Assembly: GCA_014904985.1 (NCBI GenBank)
Contig: MU128917.1
Coordinates: 1-64,000, forward strand
DNA: 64,000 bases
Source: Hydnum rufescens UP504
Taxonomy: Eukaryota; Basidiomycota; Agaricomycetes; Cantharellales; Hydnaceae
Direction of reading: 5' to 3'
Translations under genes and position numbers: made by a program
The notes under the pieces: generated by a model
Told to the model about the DNA's origin: nothing
Databases searched by the model: none
Seen by the model: the letters and a program-made list of their open reading frames with translations, nothing else
In this document: one piece after another, positions 43,592-55,954 of the stretch
Numbering within the stretch: the stretch's first letter is position 1
Layout: each line of letters opens with the position of its first letter

Positions 43592-44948
43592 TCACTCAGG
43601 CAGCCCCAGCATCCACTCCTCCAAATACTGGTTGCGTTCCTCGATTTTCCTGCGACGTCGCTCTCTTGCCGCAGGTGAGTTAACCCAAAAAAACAGCATG
43701 AAATCATCCTCAGTCCATTGTCCCTGGTCTTCCGACTCTGTGCCCTCCCCAGGTTGATCTCCTGCAGTGTTCGAAGGACCAGCTTCATTTTCGCGCCTCG
43801 CTGCATAACGTTCGAGAATGGAAATAGCCCTATCATGTGCCGTCATCTTGGGAGCCGTCGAGACTGTTAGAGGAACAGGTGGTCGAGCAGGGTGCGGATT
43901 ATTTTCAAGAACTTCCACTCGATGTCCCCACCGCTTGATAGCGGCAGCACCATAGTGGTAGTTGAGTAAGAGGCCTAATGGCTTTGGCCTCCAGTCCCGG
44001 AAATGAACGCGGCTTCAGAATTATTCGGCAACATCAAACGCGTCGCAAGCGCTGGTTGCCCGAGCCACTGTATTGTGTAATGCTCTGCAAGGGGATATGT
44101 TGCTCCAACTGGTAGTGGACAAAGCCGATTGGCGCGCGGGGGGATATCACTTCGGTTAAGATAGCGGTTTGGAGTCTGCATCCCAATCGGAATATGTGAG
44201 ATAAATTAACCACGTAACAAGAAAATGATAAACCTTGAGTATGGCAACGCCGCGTGCATCGAACCAGGTGCGTAGGAGGTCAAGTGCAAGCATACCGTTG
44301 CGGATATCGTTGATATCGGTGAGATTCTCCACGTTCTCGTCGTCATGTGCGCGATTTTCCACTATCCTCCGAAACCACTGAGGCAAAGGGAAATAATACA
44401 GTTCAGAGATCATGGCACAATAACGATGTGAAGCATACCTCTGATCCACACTTAAAGGGAATAATATGCATCACAACAGCGTCGGCTCCCGTGAATACAC
44501 ATTGCCCATCGCGCCCAAGAAGCTCGTCGCGAAATGCATCGCGAGTCTCAGTCGTCTGCGACAGCCCAGTCGTTCCTGTCTTCACAACCTTGGGATCCAC
44601 AGCATGGCTGAGATCTTCATTTCCAAGAGAGATTGTATTGTCAGCATGTCACAGCATCTAGAGCAATCAGAGCTTGCCTGTGATTGTGGCTCCATTTGAA
44701 ATATAATAGTATTCGCCTTCATCATCGAGTGGGCCAATTGGATCCAACACAACGTGATCAGCCTTGGCCAATCCGCCTTCAACACCCAGAATGCACCAAG
44801 CAAGGAAGACGAGATATTTTCTTGGCGAGAGACAGAGGGCATCTATCTCAGTCAGAGGGATTTCTAGATAGAAGCATGGATCGAGGGCGAGGATAAGGCG
44901 AACATATCCTGGAGGTACAGGAGATCCATCGGACATGGTGATGCGCAC
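43592..44948 (-). CDS. HNH_2-domain protein, copy 1 (one apparent shift)
   Basis: Starts at 44948 (an alternative start is at 44936, MSDGSPVPP). N-terminal domain: VRLILALDPCFYLEIPLTEI and YLVFLAWCILGVEGGL. A central exon has the HNH core, DAFRDELLGRDGQCVFTGA then MHIIPFKCGSE, with the histidine of HIIP as general base. Next come WFRRIVENR and NLTDINDIRNGMLALDLLR, the closing N of the HNH and the folded end. The final exon (RPKPLGLLLNYHYGAAAIKR) ends with a charged tail WTEDDFMLFFWVNSPAARER. A one-base shift near 44005 separates AAFIS from DWRPKPLG. Introns interrupt at least three points. The gene is paralogous to 55955-57343. DNA cleavage is inferred from the domain; the cellular role is unknown. 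Confidence 0.75.
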
Positions 44949-45606
44949 TAATAGAGCGGTGTGGAGCCGTTTTCACTAGCTGATCTACGTCATTGCTTCG
45001 GCACTTCCCAGCACTTTTAATTTACCACCGGTCAACACGTCCTTGACACCATCTTTTAGTGCGGAAGTGCCAACGTTACAGATCGTGGAATAGATGAGCA
45101 TGGGAGAACGAAATGAGGTGGAAAGTAGCGACCGATGTAGGAGTGGGTCGGTGCCTGAGGGGCGTCTTTGACCAAACAAAGCGATTTATCTTATAATAAT
45201 TCCACGCGATGCAAGAAAACGACGAAGAAACACCTACTTTCAAAGGTACTCGTGGGATACGTAGGCTGGTCACCAGTCGGATACTGGACAGAGGCAAGTT
45301 GGTATAGCGCAGAAAGAGATGTGTGCGATTCGTCCTTCCAAAGTATACATGAGCAGATGAAAGAAAATAAGAAATGAGTGTGACGACTATCGCGCAGGCA
45401 TGGTCAGACAGAAAAGTCAAGATAATCAACGGGAAGAATGAAAAGGAGCTACAATCAAAACTATAAGGAACGAGGATTTAGGAAGGGACACTACATAAAT
45501 TATAATCGGAGTGCAAACCAGGAAACGTCCAAGCAGGGTTATTGTTTAACCAGTTAGATGAGGGATTGTACGTTCTGTTGGCTTTGTTGATCATGGGGCC
45601 TAAACT
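44949..45606. other. Intergenic, nothing recognised
   Basis: Separates two leftward genes. A leftward 117-codon frame at 45076-45429 is open but has no recognisable features and no paralogue in the window, so I do not call it. Confidence 0.35.
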
Positions 45607-48600
45607 CTACCCTTGCACTTTACTCTGCCCAGAGGGGCTAGAACCAAACGGTGACGAAAACGCGTCGAATCCTGAGATGGGTGACTGCTGGAATTGCGAT
45701 GCCGCACTGCCGGTCCCGCCAAAGTTCGAGGAATTGGGTATCGTTGAGCTTGCGAATGGCGGACCTCCAAGGGTGGTGCCGGCAGCCATAGATAACCGGA
45801 ACGGATTCGCTGTTCCGGTTTGTTGAGCTCGTAAACCACTCCCAAGGCCTGACCCTCCCGAGGTATTGCTAAACGATGAACCGAAATTAAACCCGGTGGA
45901 CTGGGTATTTACCGTCCCTATGGGTTGCAAAGTGTTGGATGGCTGAACACCTCCGTTTGTCTGAGGCTGAGGTGTCGATGGCTCCGAACCGGATGGGATC
46001 GGAGGCAGTTTCTCGAACAAAGCCGCCCCGAATGAAGATGACGGTTTGAATGGCCGAACGCTGCTCCCTCCGAAACCTGTCGGCTGCATTCGTAGTGGGG
46101 TGACAGAGGGAGGTGGGGAAGTTCGGGCCGAACTAGGGTTGGAAGGCGAGAAGGTGCTAGTAGAAAAGCCGGAGGACCACGCTGTCGAGGAGGTCTGTTG
46201 GGGGAAAGAGAAGAAGACCAGTCATTCGCAGAGGGTATAGAGGTTGATGATGTAGCGTTGATTTGTCCGGTCGTACCACTCGGAGAAGTCGCAGCGGGTG
46301 GAGTACCAGTAGCGAAGGAAGATGCGATGCTGGATATAAGTCCTCCACCTCCAGTTTGATGTGACTGTACGTCGCTACTGGTGGATGATTGAGATTGAGT
46401 CGGCTGGATCCCAGATGCGGTAAAGGGGCTGGAAAATGAGGCGAATCCTGACCCAGAAGCCAGCTCCTGAAGCGTAGGAGCCTTGGGCAAAGGAGGGACT
46501 GGGGGAGGGAGAGGCTGGCCAAATGGGTTGCGTGAGCCAGTTCGATGTGATACGACAGATTTCGGCGATTGTTCTATCCCATTCGATCTCACAGGGGTAG
46601 ACGCTGGCCTTACAATCCCGAACGCATTCAGGCCCGTATTAGAAACAAGTGCTGGGCCCCCAGTGAATGCAGATGTAGCTTGAGAGGAAAATGGAGCAGT
46701 TGCCTGGGGGTTACTGAGAGCCATCGCAGAGCCCGGACGAGGGAAGGGATTGGTTGAATTGGATATTGGCCCAGGTCCTCCCCCAAATGTAGGCAGACCC
46801 GTCGATTGAGGGATGATCATACTCTGGCGGAAGGGATTAGACCCTGTTACCTGAGACTGCAGGAATGAAGATTGAGGACGAGGCTGGACGAAGCCGGTTT
46901 GTTGCTGCTGTATTTGCATTTGTGGTTGCGGTTGTGGCGACTGGGGATACTGGAAGCCGGTCATTTGTGACGCAGGACCTGCACCGAAAAGGATTAGACT
47001 GGCCAAAACTGGGTACTTGCTGTCCTTGAAGGGGTACAAAACCGGTTGGCTGGGACTGAATGAACGGTCCGGCTCCGGATGGAAATGCCCCAGTCGCGAG
47101 TGGCACCTGTTTTTGCATAAAGGGATTGAACGCCGCTTGTTGCTGGAAGTAATTGCCAGTCGGGCTAGTGCAGTGAGGATAGAGTGAGACTACGAGAGAT
47201 CACCTGGAAACGATCGAAAAGGATAAATACCTATGTGTAGCAGAGTTGAACATATGAGGTTGTTCTTGCTCAATAGACGTGAAAAAATCCTCCACTTTTT
47301 GAGGAGCGGGAGGCGGGACGGAAGGTGGCTTCGCCGAGGAGGATGAGCCACAGGGGCAGATGCGGGGGTAGATGGAACGGGAGGTGCTAACATATTAATC
47401 AATTCCGCCTGTCAGATACCGCAAACGCACGGGGCTCAGAAACAATTCTTACGTGGTGCTTCCTTCTGTGCTGGAGTCTTCCCATCGGCGGCGGCTTTAT
47501 TTGCCCTGTATTCCAATCTGTTCTGTTCGAAATTCGGGTCGCGGAGATACTCCTCCAATGCGCCAACGAGCGAAACAGGGCCTGATATTGCCGATAAGAA
47601 GCGGACGAAAACCTATTCAGACCGACTCACGTGTTTCAAATTGGGTATAGAAACGTTCAGAAGATTTTGCAGTTTCTTCGCCACGCTCAAGTACTCCACG
47701 ACCTTCTCTGTCTGTCGACAGAACCTGCGGTATAGTGAAAGAGCAGTCTCGGCATCGATATGGGACATTTCGAAGTAATGCTCTGGCGTATTGTTCAGTG
47801 CAATGATATGGCTTAACACGACATCACTAACGTACCGAGAAGATTGATGACACCTTCATTTCCAGCTTGAAAGAGAATAAGCAAGTCTTTGACAAGCATT
47901 GCGTAGCGCGATGATATTGAGTTCGCCCTCTAGGTCGTCAAGGTAGAACTACACCGGATTCATCAGTGATGCTTCAAACCCGGAGGCTACAACGTCGGCA
48001 CCTTCGTTTCGACAAGAGCATCGATCATATTCTGCACGATCTTCGTTTCTCGAAGAAGACCTTTGTCGACAGTCATTACACGAAGCTTACGACCGGCAAT
48101 GGTTTTGCTCCGTTGCAGTCCGGAATGATATGGTCTGTCTTCCTCCATGACACTGACGCGGTGGTCACGGTTAGATTCGGTCTGGACGCGGATAGCATCG
48201 TGCTTCAGGTCCCTATATGCCTTGACCCGACTCTCCATGTAGGCCGCATAACGAGCCATATTCTCTGGCGCCCGATAGCCTGGGCGAATCATTTGTTAAT
48301 TCAGGTGTATGATACCCCTGGGAAAATAATCTCGCCTTCCCAGTGACCATTAGCGACGTTGTTCAGTCTTAAGATATCGAATTTGGCCAAGTATCCAAGG
48401 ACGTTGTCGGTTGATCCATTCCGGATCATGGTGTGTAACACGATGAGAGCTTTGAAAACCACCTGCGAAGAGTGATTGTTAATGAGGACAGCAGACTCTT
48501 CCAAAGACTTGGGGGCAGAGCTAACTACTGCGTTTGGCTCTCTGATGCGTGGAGCAAGGGCTCTACAGACATCGGAGACCGCACCATCCTCCTGGTACGT

Positions 48601-48740
48601 GGCCGCGATGATGGGATCGAGGTACTGTTTATTAAACTGTGAGTTTGGTTCTAAGAACCAGAGACATCACGGACCTTGGCCTTGGGAGCGGCAGCCTTTG
48701 GTTTGCAGGCCAATTTTACGATCTTATCATAAGATGCCAT
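45607..48740 (-). CDS. AP180/CALM-type clathrin assembly protein (ANTH domain)
   Basis: Starts at the ATG at 48740 (MASYDKIVKLACKPKAAAPK). An intron begins GTCCGT after PKAK and the next exon is YLDPIIAATYQEDG. A 61-nt intron (GTAGTT..TTCGCAG) joins REPNA to VVFKALIVLHTMIRNG. Later exons complete the ANTH domain (YAAYMESRVKAYRDLKHD, LRETKIVQNMIDALV, GELNIIALRMLVKDLLILFQ, HIDAETALSLYRRFCRQTEK). The ANTH domain binds PI(4,5)P2 through a lysine patch (KLACKPK here). The long C-terminal tail is rich in Q, P, S and G and carries EH-binding NPF motifs (SNPFR, TNPFP, RNPFG, ANPFR) and many TGF/TGL words, typical of fungal Yap1801-like adaptors. Frames change near 47000 and near 46198 (a C5 run before ACAG). 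These may be missed introns or single-base errors. Confidence 0.85.
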
Positions 48741-48900
48741 AGCGAGGAGGCCGTGGGCAGGTGAACCAACCCGGCAATAGCCGATCTTCAGGCTCCATTC
48801 AACGCTCGACAATTGCCAGGGTGCGAGGGTCTCTGTTGCCAGAGTGAATTGCCTTTAGAACCCGGTAGAGATAATACAGCGACGTGAGGTCTACTGGGTC
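48741..48900. promoter_or_regulatory. Short divergent promoter region
   Basis: Only 160 bp separate the start codons of the leftward AP180-type gene and the rightward Dbp9 gene, so this must hold both core promoters, or they lie inside leader introns. No clear TATA element is visible. Confidence 0.5.
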
Positions 48901-51203
48901 ATGGTGGATCCCAAACTCGTTGATCTCGAAGCAAACTTCTCGTCTGCATTTTCGAAAATCCTAGACTCCCGTCTCCTCAAAGCACTTGCCGATCTTGGAT
49001 TCGCTAGGCCAACCTTGATTCAGAGCACAGCCATTCCACTAGCTCTTGAAGGCCGCGATATCCTTGCTCGGGCTAGGACGGGAAGCGGAAAAACCGCTGC
49101 ATATTGTATTCCTGTTGTACAAAAATACTCCAGGCGAAATCGGTATGTTATAAATGATCTCCGTTTTGGATCCAATATTGACGATGTTATTAGAGCAAGC
49201 CTGGGGACGCAACCAACACCAGGGCCTTGATTCTAGTTCCAACGAAGGAATTAGCTGAACAAGTCACTTCGTATCTTCGAGGATTACTCACTTACTGTGA
49301 CAAGAGTATTGTCGTTTCCAACGTCGCAGCTGGGACATCAAATCATCTTCAGAGGCAACTTGAACTCAATGCATGCTTCAAGAGATGAAGCTAAACTGCT
49401 CATCTGTTAGAATACTCCTCGCAGACGTCCCAGACATTGTCGTCGCTACGCCCGCTCGAGTATTGGCGCTTGCACAATCCAAGGTCAGTTGAAATGTATT
49501 AATTGTGAGGCGCCCAGGACTACCAAAGATTCAATAGGCCATCGTCCTATCTTTTTTGGAATCACTCGTGATTGATGAAGCAGACCTCATCTTGTCTTAT
49601 GGCCATGATGCGGACGTGCGAAATATTCTTTCGGGGGAATTATTGCCGAAAGTGTATCAATCTTTCCTAATGAGTGCAACCATGACCAAGGATGTGGAGA
49701 CCCTAAAAGGACTTGTCCTACGCAGCCCTGTGGGTGTCTTCCGCAATGGCATCCCTGACAGTTCTTGACTATCGGAAGGCAGGCCATACTTAAACTCGAG
49801 GAAGAGCAAGATGAGGCTGCCAACCTTAGTCAATATTCTGTTCGGTATGTTCCCCCGCCGACTAGTAGAGAGTGTACCATTCACGGCGCTTTCGTCAGAT
49901 GTAACGAAGTTGACAAATTCCTGCTGACTTACGTTATCCTCAAGCTCCGCCTAGTCAAGGGGAAATGCATTCTGTTCGTGAATGACGTGGATCGTTGCTA
50001 TCGTCTCAAACTTTTTCTGGAACAATTCTCTATCAAGAGCTGTGTCTTGAATCCCGAACTCCCCATTAACTCACGGTAAGATATTGATCAGATTGTTTTC
50101 GTGCAACGCTGGGGACGATTGATCCCACTTCAACAATGCGATCCCAGATTTCACATTGTCCAGGAATTCAACAAGGGGGTGTATGAATACATCATTGCAA
50201 GTGACGAAAGTGCAACCCGCGGTGAAAACGATGCACCAGAGGAAGAAGATGGTCAGGATGCCGACGACACTAATGAGCACGAAGGTGGAGGAGATACAAC
50301 TGATGAAGAAACCTCACATGCGCCATCATCTACACTCAAACGAAAACACGATTCCGCCTCGCCTGCCCCTCCTGCAAAGCGTCCTCGAAAGCAATCTCGA
50401 AAGAGTGGCAAGGCGTCAACGACAAAGAATACGGAGTTAGTCGGGGTGTCGATTTTGTGGATGTTGCCTGCGTCATCAATTTTGACCTACCGACGTCTTC
50501 CCGTGGGTATACACACCGCGTTGGACGAACCGCACGCGCTGGCCGCTCAGGCTTAGCGATATCTTTCATTGTGCCACCCTCTGATTGGGGAAAGCACAAG
50601 GTGGTGTCGTGCCCTACTTCAAAACTTGACGAACAAGTCTTTTCACGAATCGAAAAGGAGCAAGGCGCAAGGGGGAGCAAAATCAAGGAATATCAATTCG
50701 ACATGAAGCAGGTCGAAGCGTTCCGATACCGGATGGAGGACGCGCTTCGAGCTGTGACGAGGGTGGCCATTAAAGAGGCCCGCGTGAAGGAGCTGAAGAC
50801 CGAATTACTGAATTCGGATAAGCTCAAGGTAACATCTACAAAACCTTGCGGATTGCGTATCATCTGATAATTTAATGATAAAATGAAGGCGCATTTCGAA
50901 GACAATCCCCTCGATCTCGAGTACTTGCGGCACGACAAGCCTCTTCATCCCACCCGAGTCCAATCCCACATGCGACACGTTCCAAAATATCTAATTCCGC
51001 GAGTTGCGCCTGTCGCAGTTCAAGATAACGTCGAGTTAGTTGCGCCACTGAATCCAACAACAGAGAAAAGCAATGTAGGCTTCGTCCCATTCCGAAAAGA
51101 CACAACAAGGCGTGGGAAAGTCAGGGGACGAGGCGGGAAGCCGGGAGGAAGAGGTGGGGGAGGTGGACGGAAGAAGGATCCGCTGAAACAGTTTGGTGCA
51201 TGA
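48901..51203 (+). CDS. DBP9: DEAD-box RNA helicase Dbp9 (DDX56 family)
   Basis: N-terminal exon: [21 protein letters not shown] motif with [17 protein letters not shown], motif [12 protein letters not shown]. Later exons: [13 protein letters not shown] (Ia), [17 protein letters not shown] (Ib), [15 protein letters not shown] (II, DEAD), [20 protein letters not shown] (III, SAT), [38 protein letters not shown] (IV), [46 protein letters not shown] (VI). The acidic/basic insert before motif V and the Gly/Arg-rich C-terminus ([15 protein letters not shown]) are typical of Dbp9. The family acts in nucleolar 60S ribosome assembly and is essential in yeast. Single-base shifts are apparent near 49385 (before motif Ib) and near 50415 (KASTTKN to DKEYG). 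In such a gene these suggest assembly error. Confidence 0.9.
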
Positions 51204-51284
51204 CCATATCCCTCGTCCTTACAAGCAAGCTCCAGCAGAAGCAAATGCTTTACTTTGGCTGCCAATAATACATTGTTTGGTTTA

Positions 51285-52300
51285 TTAATGTTTGGTCTGA
51301 TGGCAATAAATCGTTGCGCGTAAGGGCGAAGAGATCATATAGAACTTAACTGGAGAGAAGTGTCGTGTTTCGAATTCCAGGACAGAGCGAGGGGTAATCA
51401 TGAGCCCAGTGAGACGTCGTACCGAGCGAGTGGCGTCAATCGCAGTGATTGCAGTGGCGATTGGCGTCGCCATGCTATCAGCTTGCTTAGGCGAGCTCAA
51501 GACATCAATGGAATTGACGAATGACTCACAGTATCTATGCATGACAGCCGATTGAGATGGCGGAGCATGAGTATTCTTGGGATCACGTTCGTGAAAAAGG
51601 CACAGAAAGAGTATACCAAGCTACAGAGTGTCGTGGGTGAACCAAGTCTATTATGTGGACGCATACAAAGCAAGGTATTCCCGTCGCGCAAGATCAAGTC
51701 TCGAACATTGCTCTTCATCGGGGAGCCTCATCAGTATACCCACGACCGTGCCACATAAGATCACGAAACTGAGGACCGTGGCCGATAGGGTTCAAAATGA
51801 GGGCCCTATACAGACTCTGTACTCGGGACAGCAGGGAATGACTTACTGAAGATCAATTCGATAGCCATCCAGTGGAACATGGCGTCCACCCCTTGTGGTA
51901 GGATGCGTGCATGAGCGTGAATAGGGGCCGAACAGGCAGTAACCTTACGCAAGTGCCGCGTCCACGTCCCAGGATGCCTGAGTCCCAAGGATGTCTGCGG
52001 GAATAATGAATCGCAGACGGATGAACGCGTTCAAGGGGGATATATACCACGAAAGATGATTCCCCAATGGGCAGGAGAAAGAGCAACAGGTTCACGATGT
52101 GCTTATCGAATACCTACACCACAAGCCTGGGTAAACGATGAACTGGTGTTTAGGTTCCCAATGAAGTAAAACATACCAGCGCATCGTAACGAAAAGAGAT
52201 GCAGTTCCAAGCTTGCAACCAGAGCCAGTACAGGCTCAACGCGAATCAGTGCTAAACCACCCCTGCTCTGATGTCTGTACGCCATACATTGTTCAAACTG
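51285..52300 (-). pseudogene. Possible DUF6533-like membrane protein remnant
   Basis: Leftward fragments in several frames: GLALIRVEPVLALVASLELHL, NLLLFLLPIGESSFVVYI, GVDAMFHWMAIELIF, DLILRDGNTLLC and a final DSMATPIATAITAIDATRSV. Order and hydrophobic spacing loosely resemble the middle and end of DUF6533-type fungal integral membrane proteins (helix, W-rich helix followed by a short charged loop, L-RDG/RDS helix). Frames do not join cleanly, and the similarity is by eye only. It could be an unrelated gene. Confidence 0.3.
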
Positions 52301-53239
52301 TAAAGGGCCTGTGACCTATGATGGGGGTGGTCATACCTAATACAAGGGTACTTTCTGGTCACTCGACACTAACCCGAAGGACTTCTCAGCACTAGCCCTT
52401 GATCTACCTCATAGCTCATAGTTACGTTCACCTAAAAGAGCTCGTCATCCATCAGCATAGGGCTTCGGAATTTTTATCGCCGAGCTCAAAGCGTGGGACA
52501 TTGCCGGAGCGCGAGAGCCTCTCCCTCTCCGGATGGGAATTTGAGGTGTGGAGAAAAAAACAGAAGTGATCAAGCACGAATGGTTTCAATTGCCTCTGTT
52601 GTATTGTCGAATTTCTCTGGACCCACGGCCACGCACAAGAGTGCACTTTGGAACTTGGAAGAACACCATCGCATCGCCATCTGCCCCAAATTTCTCGACC
52701 TCCGTCAGCTGAGAGGTACAAAGGTGCCGTAGGTAGGGAGAAAAAAAGGAGCCGAGACTCAATTGTACTCACTCCACTTCAGCCAGTCGCAGAAACACTA
52801 GTGTCGATAAGCGCGGCAGTAACATCATCCCCATCGAAGTACAATCATAGGGTACATACAGCATGATCACCGCAACAGGCAAGCATTCCGGTGTAGGCAG
52901 CAGATGACGGAAGGGGAAACAAAGCCAGAAGGTTCAGGGTTGCAGGGCATGCCACCATTCGACGCACCAATGAGCGAGTTCGGTTTCGAAACAAGAACGA
53001 ATGCCCCCCTGAACCACCAGACCGGAGAGAGCACAAAAGCGCCGTATGCGATCAGGCTTTGGTCTTCGCCAAACACTAGAGATATTTCGGTATTCTCGTC
53101 GACTTGTGATGTCTTGATCACAAGTGATCACAACTCGACCAGAGTGAAATACTCCGGAGAGGACGAGAAAGAAGATTCTCATCGCATGCCAGACCCGGAG
53201 GGGATACGGATTGGTAGTGCTTCAATTCGTACATAGAGG
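52301..53239. other. Gene-poor stretch with one open + frame
   Basis: A + frame at 52904-53236 (110 codons, hydrophilic, ending PEGIRIGSASIRT) shares its last 15 codons with a segment at 63016-63060 (PEGIKIGSTSIHT), just before the repeated block. It may be the end of a decayed gene. Otherwise nothing is recognised. Confidence 0.35.
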
Positions 53240-53990
53240 GAACTCTCAGGCACTTAAATACGGCCAAGGGTAACGAATCAAGCCAATATTAGAGTTATAT
53301 CAGTATTGCGGCCACGAGAAGAGAGATTGCACGATAGGGGCGCCAGACTTTCTGGGTCTACTGTCTGCTTCATCCATTCAACGAGCGACTCAGTCTACAC
53401 TGAATCTCGTAGAGAAGACTTCAAGGATACAGAGGACCATAAATCTTATCGGAAGAACACATTTGCATAAGCCCGGGAAAGAATGAAACGGGCCACAGAG
53501 AATACAAGTCTGGTTTAGATGAGGGAATCAGTAGCGCTCACAGTGCCCAGAGCAGAGAGAATTAAAAGGGGGATTTGGGCGAGACTCCAGGCGACAGGCA
53601 GAGTCTCCCATAGTTGTCCAAGGAGAGGTACAAGCTCGCTCCCGGTATCCTCAGGACGTGGGTTATGTATAGTCCCAAGATGTCGTTCAAATTATTCGGA
53701 CGATAGGAACACAGTTCCACTCTCCCCGCCGGGATCAGGTAGGAGTCCGTACGAAGTTAAGAGGACACGTAGAGCAGGCGAGCATCGAACCACTTTAATC
53801 TGATCCGAGTTACTATCCCCCTGTTAGGTGTTGGAATAGATGAAACCAAGTGGTCTACTGTATTCTCCGATGATTATGTCGCAGCGGGAGCTTCTGTTCT
53901 TCTGCTAGAAAAGCCTGGATTCGTCGGGATGAGGGAGGCATTCAAGGCAACAGCGGAATGTCCTGAAGGACCGTAGATTTTGGAGAACAC
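53240..53990. repeat. Repeated block R, copy 1
   Basis: Similar to 60180-61090 and 63060-63870. Shared landmarks in order: a block with AATATTAGAGTTATATCA, then GAGAAGAGAGATTG; CAACGAGCGACTCAG; a GCCCAGAGCAG..GGGGGATTTGGGC stretch; and AAACCCCGCAAGGAG just before the DUF6534 start. Some leftward phrases in the block (YFHLDNCGRLCLPPG in copy 3) look protein-like but are broken in each copy. Confidence 0.6.
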
Positions 53991-54079
53991 AATATCGACT
54001 CGCAGCTCACTTTCGGTAAACCCCGCAAGGAGCATCAGGGCTCAGGCATCATTCCGTCTCTCCCACTTACCACATCAGT

Positions 54080-55520
54080 ATGGGCGACTTGTGAGTGCTT
54101 TGATTTCTCCCCCGCACCATCCTCATTACTATATTCCCACAGTACCACCGCGTTGCTTGTTGCCAGCACATTAAACATGGCCTTAAATGGCCTATATCTC
54201 ATACAAGTGGGGTTTTACTCTGGTGCCCTAGCAGAGACCGATCCACTCTTTTTGCGCGTAATTGTTTATTCATTTACTCTTTTCGACCTTTTTCACACTA
54301 GTATGCATCCATGTTTCATTCCCCGTATTTTGAGAATTAATGCCCTTGTTCCCTGTCCTGGCTAGCGACGATGACGTGCCTCACTTGGGGTCTCCATCAT
54401 GGACTGCTTCGTACGTACCTACTTCATATTCTCTACATTATACATTTACCCCGCGTATAGATCCGCAAACAATTCTGCGGCTTTACGCCACTATACGGTC
54501 ATGGAATGTGCCAATATCTGCCGCCGTCTACGGTTCGTCGCCGTCTCTCCGGTTTCAGAGTGTTCTATAATCCCTTATCTCACAATGTGTCTTACTACTG
54601 CAGGTTTCTATGCCTTCCAGTATGCCTTCTTCTTTCGGTTCAAGCCATGGACCATCCATGCAACTTTCTCATAGGATCCTACATCTGACGGGTTCATGGA
54701 AGATTCCTGTGGCTATTGTATCACTGGTGCTGACCCAGATAGGTAGGGATCACATCGTGTTTATATTGCGTGTCCGTATAATTGACTGGCACGCACCGCA
54801 ACCAAAGCTGGCTCCATCATATGGACCGTTGGGACCTTGGCAGCGAAATCGTTGTGCGTGTCCCCATTATTCCTACAATTCATTCTATTAGGCAATATGC
54901 CATGATAAGTTGACTCTCTATTTTGTACGGCGTGGATCTGAGCGTGGGAGATGGCATGACGATGGCGGGTACACTGCTGTGCACGATAGGAACCTCTTTG
55001 TGTTCAGCATGTGTCCTGGTCTCTATGGTCTTTTTCATTTATAACAACCCTCTTTGGAGATCCCGGATGCAGAGGGAATTGCTCGTCGACTCCCAGCTCA
55101 TTTCCGTGAGCCCACTTCACAAGGCCAAGGAGCCAAGCGAATGCAATTATGGCTGCTGACACATGGGTCATTAACGTTTGTAGATACGGCTCCATGTGCC
55201 GCTAATCTTGGTGACCACGGCCGACTTGATCGGTTATTTCTTTTTTGTAAGTACCGCTCTGGGCTCTATCTATGCGATCTCAAATATAATCCGAAACCGG
55301 CACAGCCAAGAATCTACGTGTCGATGACAATGGCCATGATTGTTGGCAAGGTACGTAGATCTCGATCATGTAGTGAATCTCACCCGACTAAGGTGCACTG
55401 CATCACATATCCTGCTCTCCTATAGGTTTGGTCGAACGCATTGATACACGGTCTCAACTCCAGGCGAGGTCTCCGCGCCACTTTCCATGCACCGCAAACG
55501 ACAGATGTGAGTAGCAAATG
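54080..55520 (+). CDS. DUF6534-type integral membrane protein, copy 1 (probably damaged)
   Basis: The ATG at 54080 (MGDF) ends with a GTGAGT donor. The next exon (CACAG|) gives TTALLVASTLNMALNGLYLI, then FLRVIVYSFTLFDLFHT, the first two helices. Further pieces: TWGLHHGLLRTYFIFSTLY near 54385, LLCTIGTSLCSACVLVSMVF near 54975, and the characteristic last helix and tail PRIYVSMTMAMIVGK then VWSNALIHGLNSRRGLRATF near 55310-55480, with the intron GTACGT..CTATAG between. The N-S-L/N-S-R-R-G-L-R end is the DUF6534 signature. Seven helices and plasma-membrane or endomembrane location are expected for the family; function is unknown. Helices 3-5 cannot be joined with confidence, so lesions are likely. 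Confidence 0.65.
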
Positions 55521-55954
55521 TGTGGCATGTAGTGACGGGTGCTAATAGCCGGACAATGACGACCCTTAGTTGAAAGCCATGATACGACGGCGACGCGGAA
55601 ATTCGTCGGTGAGGGACCCCAAACTGAGCATGGAGCGTGTCGGAGATGGCGGGACATGCCCCTTAGTACTCCTGCGAACTGGATGAAAGGGGCTGTTTTG
55701 TGGTTTCCACCGCTGGACGGCCAAGTCTGGAGGGGGTTCTAGAGAAGATTGGGGGTCCTTGATTTCAAAGCTTTCCCCTATACATATCCGCAACCGTCAC
55801 TATATGCAAATTTTGCATAAATGTCTTGACAAGGAATCCGATCGCTCGAGATATAGCGTTTAGGAAATTAGGAAAGTGAAGACCGCATCTACTCTGTTTT
55901 CCACCGACACCCTATGTATATGTCAATCGAGGGAGATGGTAAAAAAGATAGCAG
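55521..55954. other. Downstream region shared with copy 2 of the DUF6534 unit
   Basis: GCATAAATGTCTTGACAAGG and TAGCGTTTAGGAAATTAGG near 55815-55880 match 59966-60020 behind the second DUF6534 gene, so the duplicated unit included at least 400 bp of 3' flank. No gene is called. Confidence 0.45.

Noticed and set aside
45076..45429. 117-codon leftward frame between HNH_2 and AP180 genes
   Set aside because: No domain, no paralogue, no splice or start support; probably chance.
46190..46290. An intron ending at CCCCCAACAG to explain the AP180 tail frame change
   Set aside because: The acceptor is good, but the only plausible donor (GTACGACC) gives the wrong phase, so a single-base shift remains the simpler reading.
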